Source of the DNA: Hypomesus transpacificus
Lineage: Eukaryota > Chordata > Actinopteri > Osmeriformes > Osmeridae
Reading direction: 5' to 3'
Assembly: GCF_021917145.1 (NCBI RefSeq)
Contig: NC_061073.1
Span: forward strand, 11,195,682 to 11,259,681
Length of the DNA: 64,000 nt
Made by a program: the position numbers and the translations under genes. The number at the start of each line of letters is the position of its first letter. Within the stretch, counting starts at the first letter, position 1. Below are positions 1 through 11,446 of the stretch, in pieces. The notes below the pieces were generated by a model that worked only from the letters and a program-made list of their open reading frames with translations, had not been told where the DNA came from and made no database searches.

Positions 1-195
1 TTAATTGTATTTATTTTTATAACAAAGATTCATGGTTCTTTTGTGCGGGAAACCTTCCGTGCGCAGTATGATCACAAGCAAACCAGACCACGAGAGAAAC
101 GCCCCCATGACTGTCGTAAATCGAATAGGCGTGCCAGTGACAGCAGGCCCGGCAGAGCCCCAGGGGGGGGGGTCCGGGTGTGGAGCCAGGCCTAC

Positions 196-426
196 CTGCA
201 GGGAGGGCTGCTGGGCCTGGGCTGGGTGCTGCTGCTGGCTGTGCTGGCCTCCTCCGTGCTGCTGGGCCCCGTGGTGCTGCTGGGGCTGCTGCTGCTGCAG
301 GCTGGGGGGGTCCGGCTGGAGCACGATGCCGTACACCGCGCAGCCCAAGGCGTTCTCTGCCCCCGGGGGGATGGTGTGGACCACCGGGGGAGGCGCCACA
401 GCATGTTGCTGCCATGCCTCGGTCAT
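196..426 (-). CDS. znf319: ZNF319-like zinc-finger protein, N-terminal coding exon (partial)
   Basis: The minus-strand frame opens with MTEAWQQ and soon reads ENALGCAVYGIVLQPDP, which closely matches the start of vertebrate ZNF319 (ENPLGCAVYGILLQPDP), a C2H2 zinc-finger protein presumed nuclear. A Gln/His/Pro-rich stretch follows, encoded by CTG/CAG-rich DNA. No zinc finger is present in the window. After codon 77 the frame meets a strong splice donor (CAG|GTAGGC at 196/195), so the fingers probably lie in an exon outside the window. An acceptor (CACCAG) just above 433 puts the ATG 7 bases into its exon. A good donor (CAAG|GTATGT at 1416/1415) could end a 5' UTR exon starting near 1.5 kb. Head-to-head placement with usb1 matches the human ZNF319-USB1 arrangement. 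Read through unspliced, the frame runs on to about base 1 and ends in AT-rich sequence with AATAAA, so a short alternative product cannot be excluded. Confidence 0.72.
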
Positions 427-2321
427 GCGGGCTCTGGTGTAGGGATTCAGCTTGGCAGCGGGTAGGGACCTCTTTGTGGGGGAGAAAGTGGAAGGTGAGT
501 GAGCTGGCTGGTCAGTTTGGGGGTGCTGGGCACCTTACAATGTCATCTAAAGCCAACTGACGTGGAGGATAATGGAGAGTGGTTGTTACGGGAACGGGGG
601 TGTCTTCTGTTCTTCAGGTCGCACAGGATTTCTGTAGAGAAGACAATACCGAAAAGAAATAGGATTATTTCACCTTTCGATAGCTATGTTATGACTCCCT
701 TGGAGATGTGCAAGCCCTTGGTTCTATAACTTTCCAATACAACAATGTCCAACAACAGCCAACTATGAGCCAGGCTGAGATCATATCGTAACAAGATCCC
801 ATCAGTAAATGTTATCCTCTATTGTGTTTAAACATTTTATTAAGCGTCTATAGTGTCACAAAGACTTTCAGGAGATGTCAATCAATCAACTTTCTGATAT
901 TAATGATCTGATCAATCAATCAATGGTCTAGCAACGACAAGTATAAAATCGCCACAAAACCCTTGACAGCGTTCTGATTTCAAGTCTATTCCGACCCTAC
1001 CGCTCATGATTAGCGTAGCCGACATACTAGCTAACTAGCTACAAGCTTAGCTAGGTAAAATTGTCTTATGTATACCCAGCTTCTTTACCATAACCAATAC
1101 CAAATTGTTTCAATACATTAAATATTACCACTCAAACGCTTACTACGCAGATGCATAAGAGCAAGATTATCACGAATACAGTGAAGCATCATTCAATTCT
1201 TTGCGAGGGCGGCTGATGCCCATGGCTAACGTTAGCTAGGTATCCTTAGCCGCCGGAGACCTAGGCTAACCAGGCTAAAAAGCTAACTCGCTAGTAATGT
1301 TTACGGGGTTCGAAAATATTTGATGTCGGAACATCGAATCTTGATAGAAGATGCACCGCTTGCAGGGTACTGATAATTTGACAGGTAGCTAAAGACGGGA
1401 TAATTGGTAACATACCTTGACCGATTGCATGAGCTATTGGCGCGGTTTACAATTTTGACAGAAATTGGGAAACCGTTTTAGGCCCAAAAACACGTCCCCT
1501 CTTCGTTCGTATCCGCAGACTCAGCCAGTCGTTCTCTTGTCTGTCTGACGCGTTCCCAATACCAGGGCCGGAGAATTCGGAAATTGTCAATCGCTAAAAA
1601 TTGCCTAAATACAATAAAAATTATTTGAACGGCCCATTTAAACACTTCCTTCGTCCTCGTGTGGTCGTATTATAGCTTATTTATACTTTTTTAGGTTAAA
1701 CAGACGAACATTTGGGATAAAATGGTAGGTAGCAATCGGGCTAGCAAAAAAACCCTGCCCCGGCACAGGAACATGAATAATCCAATATTTAATTGGCATG
1801 CTCACAACACACCCGGAACCTGCTACGAATAGCCAGCTTTCACCATTATTCTGTTAATAATATGATATGAGTAGTTATTTGTAGTATGAGTAAGGGTAAG
1901 CAAGATATTTTCTCTGTTCATAATTATTTTATTTTCTAGCTCAATATTTAACAGGTCTTTGTTACACACACATCTAGATATTAATACGATTCATTTTAAG
2001 AAGTATTGAATATTCAGTGACAACTACTGCTAAGAAAGACGTCTGAAAAAGTGATGTGTTAACAAAAATTAACACTTATTAAAACCAGTATATAAGAAAT
2101 GGATACGCTAGCGATATTCCCATTGATGTTGAATTAAACAGATCGCCGGACCGTGTACTGGGTATGGAACCTACGTTGAATTACATGTTGTTTCAATGGG
2201 GGCATCAATTATCCTAACAACTGTTTGTTTACATCGGAATTAACGCCGGTTCCCTGTTTTGCCTTCTCTTGTAATACGCCTGGAGCCAGAGCCGAATTAA
2301 TTGTTTACATGTTACCATAGG
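427..2321. promoter_or_regulatory. Shared upstream region between znf319 and usb1
   Basis: This holds the divergent 5' ends of the znf319-like gene (minus) and usb1 (plus). The stretch 427-1415 is most likely the first znf319 intron, and roughly 1416-1560 its non-coding first exon. From there to 2321 is the intergenic or usb1 5' side. I see no conserved ORF, and no obvious TATA box that I would assign. The repeated GCTAGCTA/GTTAGCTA strings around 1015-1300 are common low-complexity motifs in fish DNA. Confidence 0.45.
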
Positions 2322-4294
2322 ATGATGTTAGTTAACTACAGTAGCAGCTCTGAAGATGAAACTGAAGTATTGGAAAATGCAAAGAGGCGCCAAAGTTGTA
2401 ACAACGATGACAGGTTGAGAAAGAAACACAAGCCAGAATTAGAAGTCCCCAGTCACAGGTATAACGAAAATTATATGCTTTTTAAATTATATATATTTAA
2501 CAAATGGGCTCATCAGAACGAAAAGATTTGTGCGAAGTAATGTCTCATCCAGATATAAACCTCTTTGTATTATCAGGAACAACTGCAATGACCATGAGTC
2601 TCTCTCAGTTACCTGTACTACTGCCAAAAGGCAGGAGTCCAAAATGAAGTCAGAAACAACGCTTTCCAGACTGCCACTCCCTGACAGCCTGTTGGACATG
2701 TTCACAGGGGAAGGGGAGGACTCTGACACGGAAAACAGCTCACATCACGAAGGACGGATACGCTCCTTCAAACATGAGAGGGGGAACTGGGCCACATATG
2801 TGTACTTTCCATGTAAGTTCATGTCTTAGTCTAATCAGCCTAAGGCTCCACGTAAATGTTAGGGTGGACCAACAGTTTCAGTATAATTATTATCAACCAT
2901 GCACCTGTACACGACACATACTTCCCAAATTTTAAACACCAAGTTGCTATAAACAGGGACCGAGGCAAGAGGTACACACAGGGTAGAAAGGGGCAGCTGC
3001 TTCCTGTTTGGTTGCACACTTTAAGCACCCTCTCCATCACATCCCCTTGCACCACAGACCTTCCAGAAGAGGAATTCCTAGAGCTGCTGGATGAGATGCT
3101 GGCCTTAGCAGCGGCCCATGGGGTCCCACTCTCCCGGGCACAGGACTTCCACCTCAGCATGTCCCAGACAGTGGTCCTGCGACACCACTGGATCCAGCCC
3201 TTCATACAGTCCCTCAGAACCGGCCTGAGCGACTGCAGGAGGTCCGCTGCTGTCCTCGCTCAACGCCAGCCCTAACAAACTTGTGTTATTTTTGTGAAAG
3301 GAAAAAAAGCACTTTATAGATGTGATATTATTTCTTAGTATCTCTAATGTCCAATAGATATTGGTCTCTCTAATGTCCATTTTGAAATGTGTGTGAAACT
3401 TAAACCTGTATGTTTAACCCTAGGGAAACCTTACAGAGGAAAGATGTGATTGAGATCTTTCTTTGTAGGCTAGTGTGTTCAGCAGAGAAACTGAGGGTCT
3501 ACTCCAATGCAGAGAAAACCAGGTACTGTGGATTCTTCTTCATGTTCCCATAGTTCTGAAGAACACAATTTGCTGTCAGGTCTTGCTCAGAAACGAGTTT
3601 AGAGAAAGGAGAAACGGAATATAGAACTTTCAGATTCAACCATACCACTCTCTTCTCTAGAACCTTCCTGGGGATGGAAGTCTCTAGTGGGCATTCTCAG
3701 TTGTTGCAGATAATGAAGACAGTAGATGGAACCATGGAGGAGTTCCGCCTGGATACATTCTACAAGGTCTGGAAACCAGCGCCTCACACTACAAATTCCC
3801 CTCTCATTGAAACCTTACAAACCTGTCTTTTCTTTACCACACAATTTTCATCTCCCAGTCACCCTTGGTCGCACTGGTCCGCCCCCTCTAGTCAATGTTC
3901 CCTTTGCAGTGACATGTTCCAAACTCTGACTGCAATATTAATCCAGAGATGGCAAAGTAACCAACAACAATCAAAGTCAAGTCACACTTTAAACTACTAA
4001 CCATCTCTCTGCTACTAGAATCCATCGTTCCATGTCAGTCTGGCCTGGTGTGCGGGGGACTTTACTGATTGTATGCGTACCTGTCTACAAAAGCTCCAGG
4101 TGACTCCTCCTTCGTCAGACACCCTCCTTGTGTAGCCCTTCTCGGTCTGTTGAGGTTTGGATCCAGTGTTGTTCCTTCGTCCTCAGGGCCTGGTTGACTG
4201 CCATGAAGATGGACGGTTCCTGCTGAGGGTGGACTGTCAGGAGCTCCGCTGCAAATCAGGGAACAAGATCTTCTCTTTCCCCTTAGTCTGCTGA
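2322..4294 (+). CDS. usb1: U6 snRNA 3'-5' exonuclease / phosphodiesterase USB1
   Basis: USB1 is a nuclear 2H-family phosphodiesterase that trims the oligo(U) tail of U6 snRNA and leaves a terminal 2',3'-cyclic phosphate. Seven exons join in frame: 2322-2458, 2577-2812, 3058-3241, 3469-3522, 3661-3766, 4019-4099, 4187-4294. The sum is 906 nt (301 aa; human 265). Diagnostic strings are YSSSSEDE at the N terminus, HERGNWATYVYFPY, and both catalytic HxS tetrads, FHLSMSQ in exon 3 and FHVSLAW in exon 6. The protein ends SGNKIFSFPLVC, like the human SGNKFFSMPLK. The extra length lies in the low-complexity N-terminal region before LPLPDSLLDMF. Two adjacent ATGs occur at 2322 and 2325; I chose the first. 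AATAAA at 4434-4439 is a likely poly(A) signal. The gene is convergent with pla2g15. All junctions are GT-AG. Confidence 0.93.
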
Positions 4295-4433
4295 TATTTC
4301 AGTGATGTACACGATCTTCTCCTTTCCCTTGGTCTGCTGAGGGAATAATGCTGGTGTAGGACTGCTCAAATAGAACTAGGATCGGGTCTGACCCTATCAC
4401 CATCCTCTCACCTGATGTATCATTGATGCTGTA

Positions 4434-4439
4434 AATAAA
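4434..4439 (+). terminator. usb1: usb1 polyadenylation signal AATAAA
   Basis: A canonical AATAAA lies 140 bases after the usb1 stop codon. It is the first such hexamer downstream and gives a short 3' UTR. Cleavage would be expected 10-30 bases further on. Confidence 0.6.
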
Positions 4440-6042
4440 GATTATTTTATCATATGTCAAACCTTATGTCATTATCACCTGTGACTTTAGCAGCATTAAA
4501 ATAGACAATGACCAAACCAGTAGAAGCACTGGAGAGGTTGTTTTTGTTAATAGTCCCAGGAAGTATCACATGCAGATTTGGTGTACTGATTCATTAGAAG
4601 TCTTGCCTTCTGCAGCTACAGTATGATGAAATCAAGCTCAATTTAGAGGAAGAAAAACACTGCCAGTCACACCATCAGTTCAGAGACTGGCCTATGGTGA
4701 ACTAGTCGTTATAAAGATTCACTATTAAAATGAGGAAAGAGTTTAATATAATCTGTGTTTAAGAACAATACTGTTGTTCACACCTCATTGTTCGGGCATA
4801 GACACACTTATTAACAAAGTACAAACATCTAAACCAATACATTCCAAGTTTTGCTGTAGGGTTTGCTGAGTGTGAGATCAGAAAGACAGATAAGGTAGAG
4901 TGGTTATGTACCAAGCAGTATAGTGTCATGGTAGAGAAACCACAGAGAAGGGAAGAGGAACTGAAAAGGACCAGACAAAACTGCTACTGAAACTTGCACT
5001 GCAGTTTCTCAGTAACCCTGGGATCACTCCTCTGTCACAAAATAGAAAACAAGACGGGCTCGATGTGTAACATCACAGCTTTACTCAGTCAGAAGGCAGC
5101 AAATGTGCACAACACACAGCTTATTTGATTTTCAGCAATGACAACATCTTGGTCTGGCCCAACCATGGGGCTGTAATATGGCACAATTACTATCACACTG
5201 GTCAGAGCAGGCCTTGCTGTGCTGTAGCAGGTTCTCAGTACCAGACATAATAACATCCATGTAGGATAACAAAGAACAGATACAAAAATCAAACAGGTTC
5301 AAGAAAGAACTAGTCATTATAAAGGTTATCGATGAGCTGACAGTAAGCATAAATCTGATGATAAATCTCATGTTGTACAGATCGCACACAATGGCTGACA
5401 TTTAGAATAGCAGACTAACAGAAGCAAAGCATGATCTGAATGAATTACACCAGGTGATTTTTAAGTGTTCGTTTTTTGATGACTGGAGCCTACATGGAAC
5501 CCTCGTTTTGTACTTAATATAGGCCAACAGCTTTAATATGTAACATCTTAAATAGAATATTAGCTTTTAAAAATTTGCAGATAAAATCTGATTTTAGTTT
5601 TATGCCACAAAACAACCTGTTACTCTCTGTTTCTAGATCAGTTCCTCTTAAATTACAGAATTGTAGTTAAGGTACAAACCTACAGGTCTTTCATAGATCT
5701 ACTGTATACATGAATATAAATCAACCATAAAATCATTCAACATTATAAAACTGAAAATCTTCTATGAACATCAAGGAATCCAATGTATGAAATCGCACGT
5801 GTGTGTGAATGAAGCTCTAAGATCTGGATCCGAACCAACGCCAATCAATTCCCTGCCAACGAAGCATCAATCTGAATGACGAGGTCACTGAGGAGAACAA
5901 GAAGAAAGGGCGAGGAAAGGAAGAGATCAAGAGAGGGAGGAAGAGGCAGAAATTGGTTGCAGCCCCTGAGCGGGGGCGGTTGAGGGAGAGAATCGGGGAG
6001 GGGGGGGGGGGGGGGGCAGGAAGTGGACAGGGAGTGGACCCC
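4440..6042. other. Convergent intergenic stretch; pla2g15 3' UTR side
   Basis: This lies between the 3' ends of usb1 (plus) and pla2g15 (minus). I find no coding frame supported by homology. It is AT-rich and unremarkable until a long G homopolymer at about 5999-6016, just beyond the pla2g15 stop. Part of it must be pla2g15 3' UTR, but I could not assign its poly(A) signal with confidence. Confidence 0.5.
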
Positions 6043-9000
6043 TCAGGTAGGAAACAGCACAGCCTTGATGTAGTCGACGGTGGTGATGTTGAGCAGCATG
6101 TTGACGTGTTCGTTGCCCGGCAGCTCCACCAGGTGGACCGGCTGCTTCTGCTTCCCCAGCCAGCGTTTGCACTGCATGGCGCTCAGCAGGTTCACCGTCC
6201 CGTCGCCCTCCCCTTGCACCACCGTCGGCTCCACGTCCGGGAACTTGCCGTCGTACTTGAAGGCCTCGGCGGTGGCACGCCGCTCCCGTACAGGCAGTGG
6301 ATGGCCACCCCGGGGGCCTGCAGCGCACTGACCAGGGGCTCCGTGTCCTGCCGCATGGCCCAGCCGTCAGGGAAGTCCAGGTCGGTGAACAGACGCTGGT
6401 AGTCCCTGACGGTGTAGTTAGTGGTTGGGGTCTGGACCAGGGCCTGGTTGTTGGGCCAGGAGTGGGCGTAGGGAAACAGCCAGACGGTGGAGACGGCGGA
6501 GCGCTGCTGAGAGCGGATCTTCAGAGGGCTGATGACTGGTATACGGTTGTTATCGCCTGGGGGGGGAGAGACCATCTTGTGATTGGAAACACATAGAAGG
6601 AGTGAGTCAAACCACAAGCACACCGACTGGCTCGGTTGCTAGACACTGATAATGATCTGCAGTCCCACACCACAACACCCAATAAACCACACAGAAAACA
6701 AAGCCCCTCAACCCTGCACTCAGAAAGCGACAACACCCAGTAACCACCCCATACACAGTGCCCAGCATACCAGAGGTGACCACCCTGAGGGTCTTGGCCA
6801 CACCCGCCCAGGGTGCCCCCAGGGAGATGAAGGCCTTGATGTAGCGGTCCTTCCAGGCCTGGGGCTGCTGGTTGAGGAAGTACAGTGTGTACATGTTCCC
6901 CATACTGTGAGCGATCAGCACCACGGGACCCCCGGCCTTCTCCGCCATCTCCTCGATCATCTGCTGGAGGCCCAGGAAGTAGGCCTTGTTCTCATCTTGA
7001 GGAACGTCACAAGCCAGAGCGGCAGATTAGACATTGGAGATGTTGTGAAAATGGTCAATGGGTTGCGTGTGTGCGTGTGAATGAGTCCTTACTGGGAGCT
7101 TTACGCCAGTCATAGGGAGCTCCTCGAATATCATCATCTCTTGTGTACCCCCTCTCCACAAGCGCCTGCACTATGGTGAAGAAATACATACCTACACACA
7201 CACAGCTTAGTTAAGGGATCATGTCTGGTACAGTGACCCTCATCAGCTGAGCAAGCCAGTAGAACCTGGAGGCCAAGAGAGCCAGCAGGGTTAGGGTTAA
7301 TCAGGAGGCCACTCACCCAAGCTGCGCTTGCTGGGGTCCAGATACTCCAGAGGGTAGGTCTGCCCGAAGCCTGGTACCCTGATGTCCACTCCTGGGGGAG
7401 ACTCTGAGCTCCTGGTGGTGCTGTTGTAGATCAGCCTGGAACAAAACAGGAAATGTGTTAGTTACAGATGGACAGAGACAGTCAGACGGACAGACGGACT
7501 ATCAAACTATAAGAGACAAAAATATCAAGGGAGGCAGGGAGACAGACAAACGGAATTGTCTACTTTCTGTATCCTGAGAAAGAACTGAAATGCAGATACA
7601 GAATGCTGAGCAGTGATGTCAATCAGGGGAAATACTGCATGGGGCACACTGAACGCTCAACCTTATTTAGTTTGAACCTGTTTTAACTGATGATAATAAA
7701 TATTGGTGTGGTTTGACTGATTCTAGAAGCATGAAAGGTTAGAAATATTGAGGGATGATTAAAGATGACACAGTATTTTAGTCGGTTTAAAGGTCAGTGT
7801 GCACTGGGGCCAATGCTGATAACCTCATAGGCCAGGTTATGACCTATTGATGTGTTTTTTAAAGCAAAAGACAAAGTGTAGGACCGTTTTTAGTTAATAA
7901 GTGTTGAAAAAAGAAAACATTGACTGTTCCTGCCATTCCAGACAGCAACTCACCTCATGTTGTCGATCCAGCAGTCGATGGCCACAGGCACCAGCAGCTC
8001 AAGGTTCAGCCACAGGGTGAAGAATGTGTCAGTCTTCTTGTAGCAGATATAGTGAACCACGCTAGGCTTGTCCAGCTTAGCCTCTAGCTGGTTACCCAGG
8101 TCTCCTGGAACTGAAGCAACAGAATATGTAGGCTGTACACATCTGCATTAATCTTCGCTTAGCATCCATCTACCTATATGAACAGTCGTCTGAACATGGA
8201 ACATGGAACCAGATAGGACTCGGCTTGTTACTCTGATCTCTACGATTTGGACATTAGACCAGCATGGCAGTCAACCAATTATTTGATACAGTAATGTGAG
8301 ATATACTAACAGGGAAAATACAGTAACACTAAGATGATGAAGGCAACCATCAGCTGCTTTCTTTGACGATGGTCTATTGACTCATAAGGCCAGTTTCTCT
8401 AGAATGTATTGTTTACACATTAGTAGGCTACATTACGAAATTGGGATTAATTGGAGTTCAGGCCCCACCTTCCTTCACGCCAATATAGTCTAGAGCTAGG
8501 CTACTAACTGTGACCCAGCGTTAACCACAAGTTAGAGACCAAAGTCAGAGGTGAAACCATTCACTACCTGCAATCACACAAATGTAGGTATACAAACAGT
8601 AGACTAACTCGTCAAACAAGATTAGATAAGCCTTTGTTGAAAAGAGCCAAATCTGTTAATTTCCACGATTTCACGACTCATTTTCACATTGAAGCTGGCT
8701 GGAGATCTGATATAGAACTTTAGAATCGGACAAAACCTTGTCTATTTATCGACCGAATACTTAAGTTTCCAGACTAACTAGCTATCTAGCTCAACAGTTG
8801 CCACTGCGTGGTAAATACATTCACAGTCACATTCTGGTCCATTTAGTTACAGTCATATGACCTGTCTCCAGTATTGCTTCATGACTCGTGAGTAAACAAT
8901 CGGTCAGAAATGGAGGTTGTTGTTTAAGCTAGCTAGATACATACAATTGGGACACTTACATAATTGTTAACAAAAAACTGACAAAAAAGCATTCGAACTG

Positions 9001-9254
9001 ACTGCAGTCTGTCTGGAGTCAATGAATCACGCAAGTAATTTAGCATAGCTAACTAGCTATCCTCACATGATGAGTATACCAAACAAGCACCCTACAAAAT
9101 GAACACACTTACTCAGGACCACTGGGGGTCTTTCCGACTGGCAAGACTGTCCCGGGAAACATTTCTCCAATGATCTGGCGTTGCTGCATGTTACCAAAAA
9201 CAAACACAGATGGAACAGCTTAGGGAGAACAGTCAACCCACAGCTGGAGACCAT
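6043..9254 (-). CDS. pla2g15: Lysosomal phospholipase A2 group XV (LPLA2), frame broken by one base in last exon
   Basis: PLA2G15 is a secreted/lysosomal alpha/beta hydrolase of the LCAT family that deacylates phospholipids and transacylates ceramide. Six exons, high to low coordinate: 9254-9113, 8110-7954, 7435-7317, 7191-7093, 6995-6771, 6556-6043. Exon 1 encodes a hydrophobic signal peptide and RPPVVL. Exon 2 gives [15 protein letters not shown] and DCWIDNMR, exon 4 [10 protein letters not shown], exon 5 the nucleophile elbow AHSMGN (catalytic Ser) and [19 protein letters not shown]. Exon 6 opens [15 protein letters not shown], and its downstream part holds GEGDGTVN (Asp) and PGNEHVNML (His). 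Exon 6 is 514 nt, one base short of keeping frame: the shift lies at about 6271-6278, after CLYGSGVP. The uncorrected protein loses the Asp and His. With the frame kept, length would be about 418 aa (human 412). A recent mutation or a sequence error are both possible; everything else looks functional. Confidence 0.9.
6271..6278 (-). other. pla2g15: Apparent 1-nt deletion (frameshift) in pla2g15 exon 6
   Basis: Upstream of this point the family-like frame is the one reading HCLYGSGVP. Downstream it is the next frame, reading [18 protein letters not shown] and then GEGDGTVN. The switch happens inside the short GC-rich string GTGCCACCGCCGAGG, where one base of a Pro codon seems to be missing. 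The exon length (514 instead of 513 nt) agrees. Confidence 0.8.
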
Positions 9255-9849
9255 TTCTCGCTATCTCTCATAACGCTCTTGGTATTAGATAACACGAAAG
9301 TCAACGCACATAAAGAACTCTATGTTCTGCAATTCCTAGAATTAAAAAAATATATATCCAAAGATACCGATGGTAGCGGTAAAGACAACAACAGGTTTCT
9401 GACGGAGGAAACGCTGTCTGATCAAGGAAAAATAGACGACGTCAGACATAGTCGAGTGATTATGGGAGTGGCATAAAGATAACTTGATTAAATTAGGCCC
9501 ATTTAGTTTTAATCAGAGAAGATCTTCCAAAAAACACAGCAACGTAAATATAGTCTGAGTTTAGTTTTTTTTATACACAATCACTTTAATCATATCACAA
9601 TCACGTCCTCACATTGCAGAACAACACATACTGAAACAATGTTTTTTCATTTTTTTAAATAATCTTATAGCATACAATTTCATGACCTTTTGACAACCAA
9701 TAACACTTAATACTACGTCATGAGTTGATCAATGACATCAGTTCTTTTCTGACAGTAGACATGACTACTCTTTTCTTGAAATGGATAAGGATGTAACTCT
9801 TTAACCTCACCCTAACACACCGGGCAATGCTGCTAGGCCACTGCTTGGT
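9255..9849. other. Short intergenic gap between lcat 3' end and pla2g15 5' end
   Basis: Both flanking genes run on the minus strand, so this roughly 600 bp must hold the lcat 3' UTR and the pla2g15 promoter. It is AT-rich near 9500-9800. A small open frame on the plus strand has no recognisable similarity. I see no repeat or RNA gene here. Confidence 0.5.
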
Positions 9850-11413
9850 TTAGTCCTGGGTGGTGGGGGGGGATAAGGGAGGGTCGCTACTGTCAGCCGT
9901 GGAGTTAAAGTTGCTGGTCTCCTCTGGCAGGGGCTCTGTCCACCTATCCTCCAGGATCCGCTGGATCAAGTTGAGCACCTTGTGATCAAACACCATGTCC
10001 AGATGGGGCATGCCGTTGAACTCAGTGACATGCACGGGCTTGTCCTGTTGGTTGATCCAGCGCTTGCACAAGCCCATGCTCCGACTGTCCACCGTATCGT
10101 CTCCGTCATCGTAGAGGAAGTCCACGGGGTCTGCGTTGGGGAACTCCTCGTCATAGATGTAGGTGACAGGCGTGGGAAGACCCACACCGTAGAAGCAGTA
10201 GACCTCCACTCCGGGCGCCGGCAGACCTGCCGTCAAGTTCTTGGTGTCCTCCCACATGTGCCAGCCGTCCTCGAAGTTGATGTCGGTGAAGAATCGCTGG
10301 TAGTTTTGGTTGGTGTAGTTGACGGTCGGGGTAGAGATGAACACGTGGTCCTTAGACCACGCTTCCTCAGTCGGCAGCATCCAGGAATTGGTCGTGGTCA
10401 TCCGCTGCTCCTCCCGGATCTTAATGTTGGACACCAATGGGATGCCGTCGTTTTCACCTGCGGAGACAAAGTAGAGTCGCTAAGACGGTCACTAAGATCA
10501 AATAGAAAAACGAAATAACCTTTTGAAGTAATATGGAATTGTTAGGTAACTGGAACCCCACCAGGAATAAGGGCTCCATTAAAAGATTTAGCCTCCTAAA
10601 ATATAGATGTATTGTTTACGACAATGGGATATTCGGGTTACGATGAAGGCCAGCATTATAGGTTTAGGGATTCCCGATACCCAAAGCCATCCATGTGGAG
10701 CGTTAATGTTACTGTTAGGGTTAACCTTGTTTGCCTGGTACCCAATGCCATCACTGTGGAGGGTTAAGGTTAGCCACCACCCCCCCTGCATGCCTGGTAC
10801 CTTAGGCCCTCACTCTTTGCGGGGTAGGGTAAGTGTTAACCTTGTGTGCCCAGTACCTGAGGCCATCACTCTGAGAGTTTTGATAGCTCCGCCCCAGGGG
10901 GCCCCCAGGGAGATAAAGGCCTTGATGTAGCGGTCCTTCCAGGCCTGGGGCTGATGGTTGAGAAAGTACAGCACGTAGTTGCAGCCCATGCTGTGGCCCA
11001 TCAGGTAGATGGGCTGCTGATACTCCTCATACATTTCTTCCACTAGGGCCTTTAGCCGGTCAAAGTAGTCCTCATTCTCATCTAAGGAGAGAGAGGTGGA
11101 GGAAGGGTGGAGAGGGAGGGATGGGTGGGGGAGGAGGGGGAGGGAAGAGAAGGAAGGGGAGGGATGAAGGAGAGGAGAAGGAGGGGAGAGGGATTGAGGG
11201 GAGGAAAAGGGGGAGGAGGAGGGGGAGGGGTTAAGGAAAGGAGGAGAGGGAGGGGGGGAGAGGTGGGCGTGGAGGAGGAGGGACAATCACATAGGAGTTG
11301 AAGGAAAATCTGTGCACATACTCAGGTTTGTGAGCGTGTGAGCAGGAGAGCATGTGTATGTTTTGATGTGCTGTATGTGTGGTGTGTGTTTCTGTGGGGT
11401 GTAAAAGTGTTCA

Positions 11414-11446
<33 letters not shown>

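Noticed and set aside
32-560. Plus-strand frames rich in Cys/Leu/Ala at the start of the window
   Set aside because: They are shadows of the CAG/CTG-rich znf319-like exon on the other strand.
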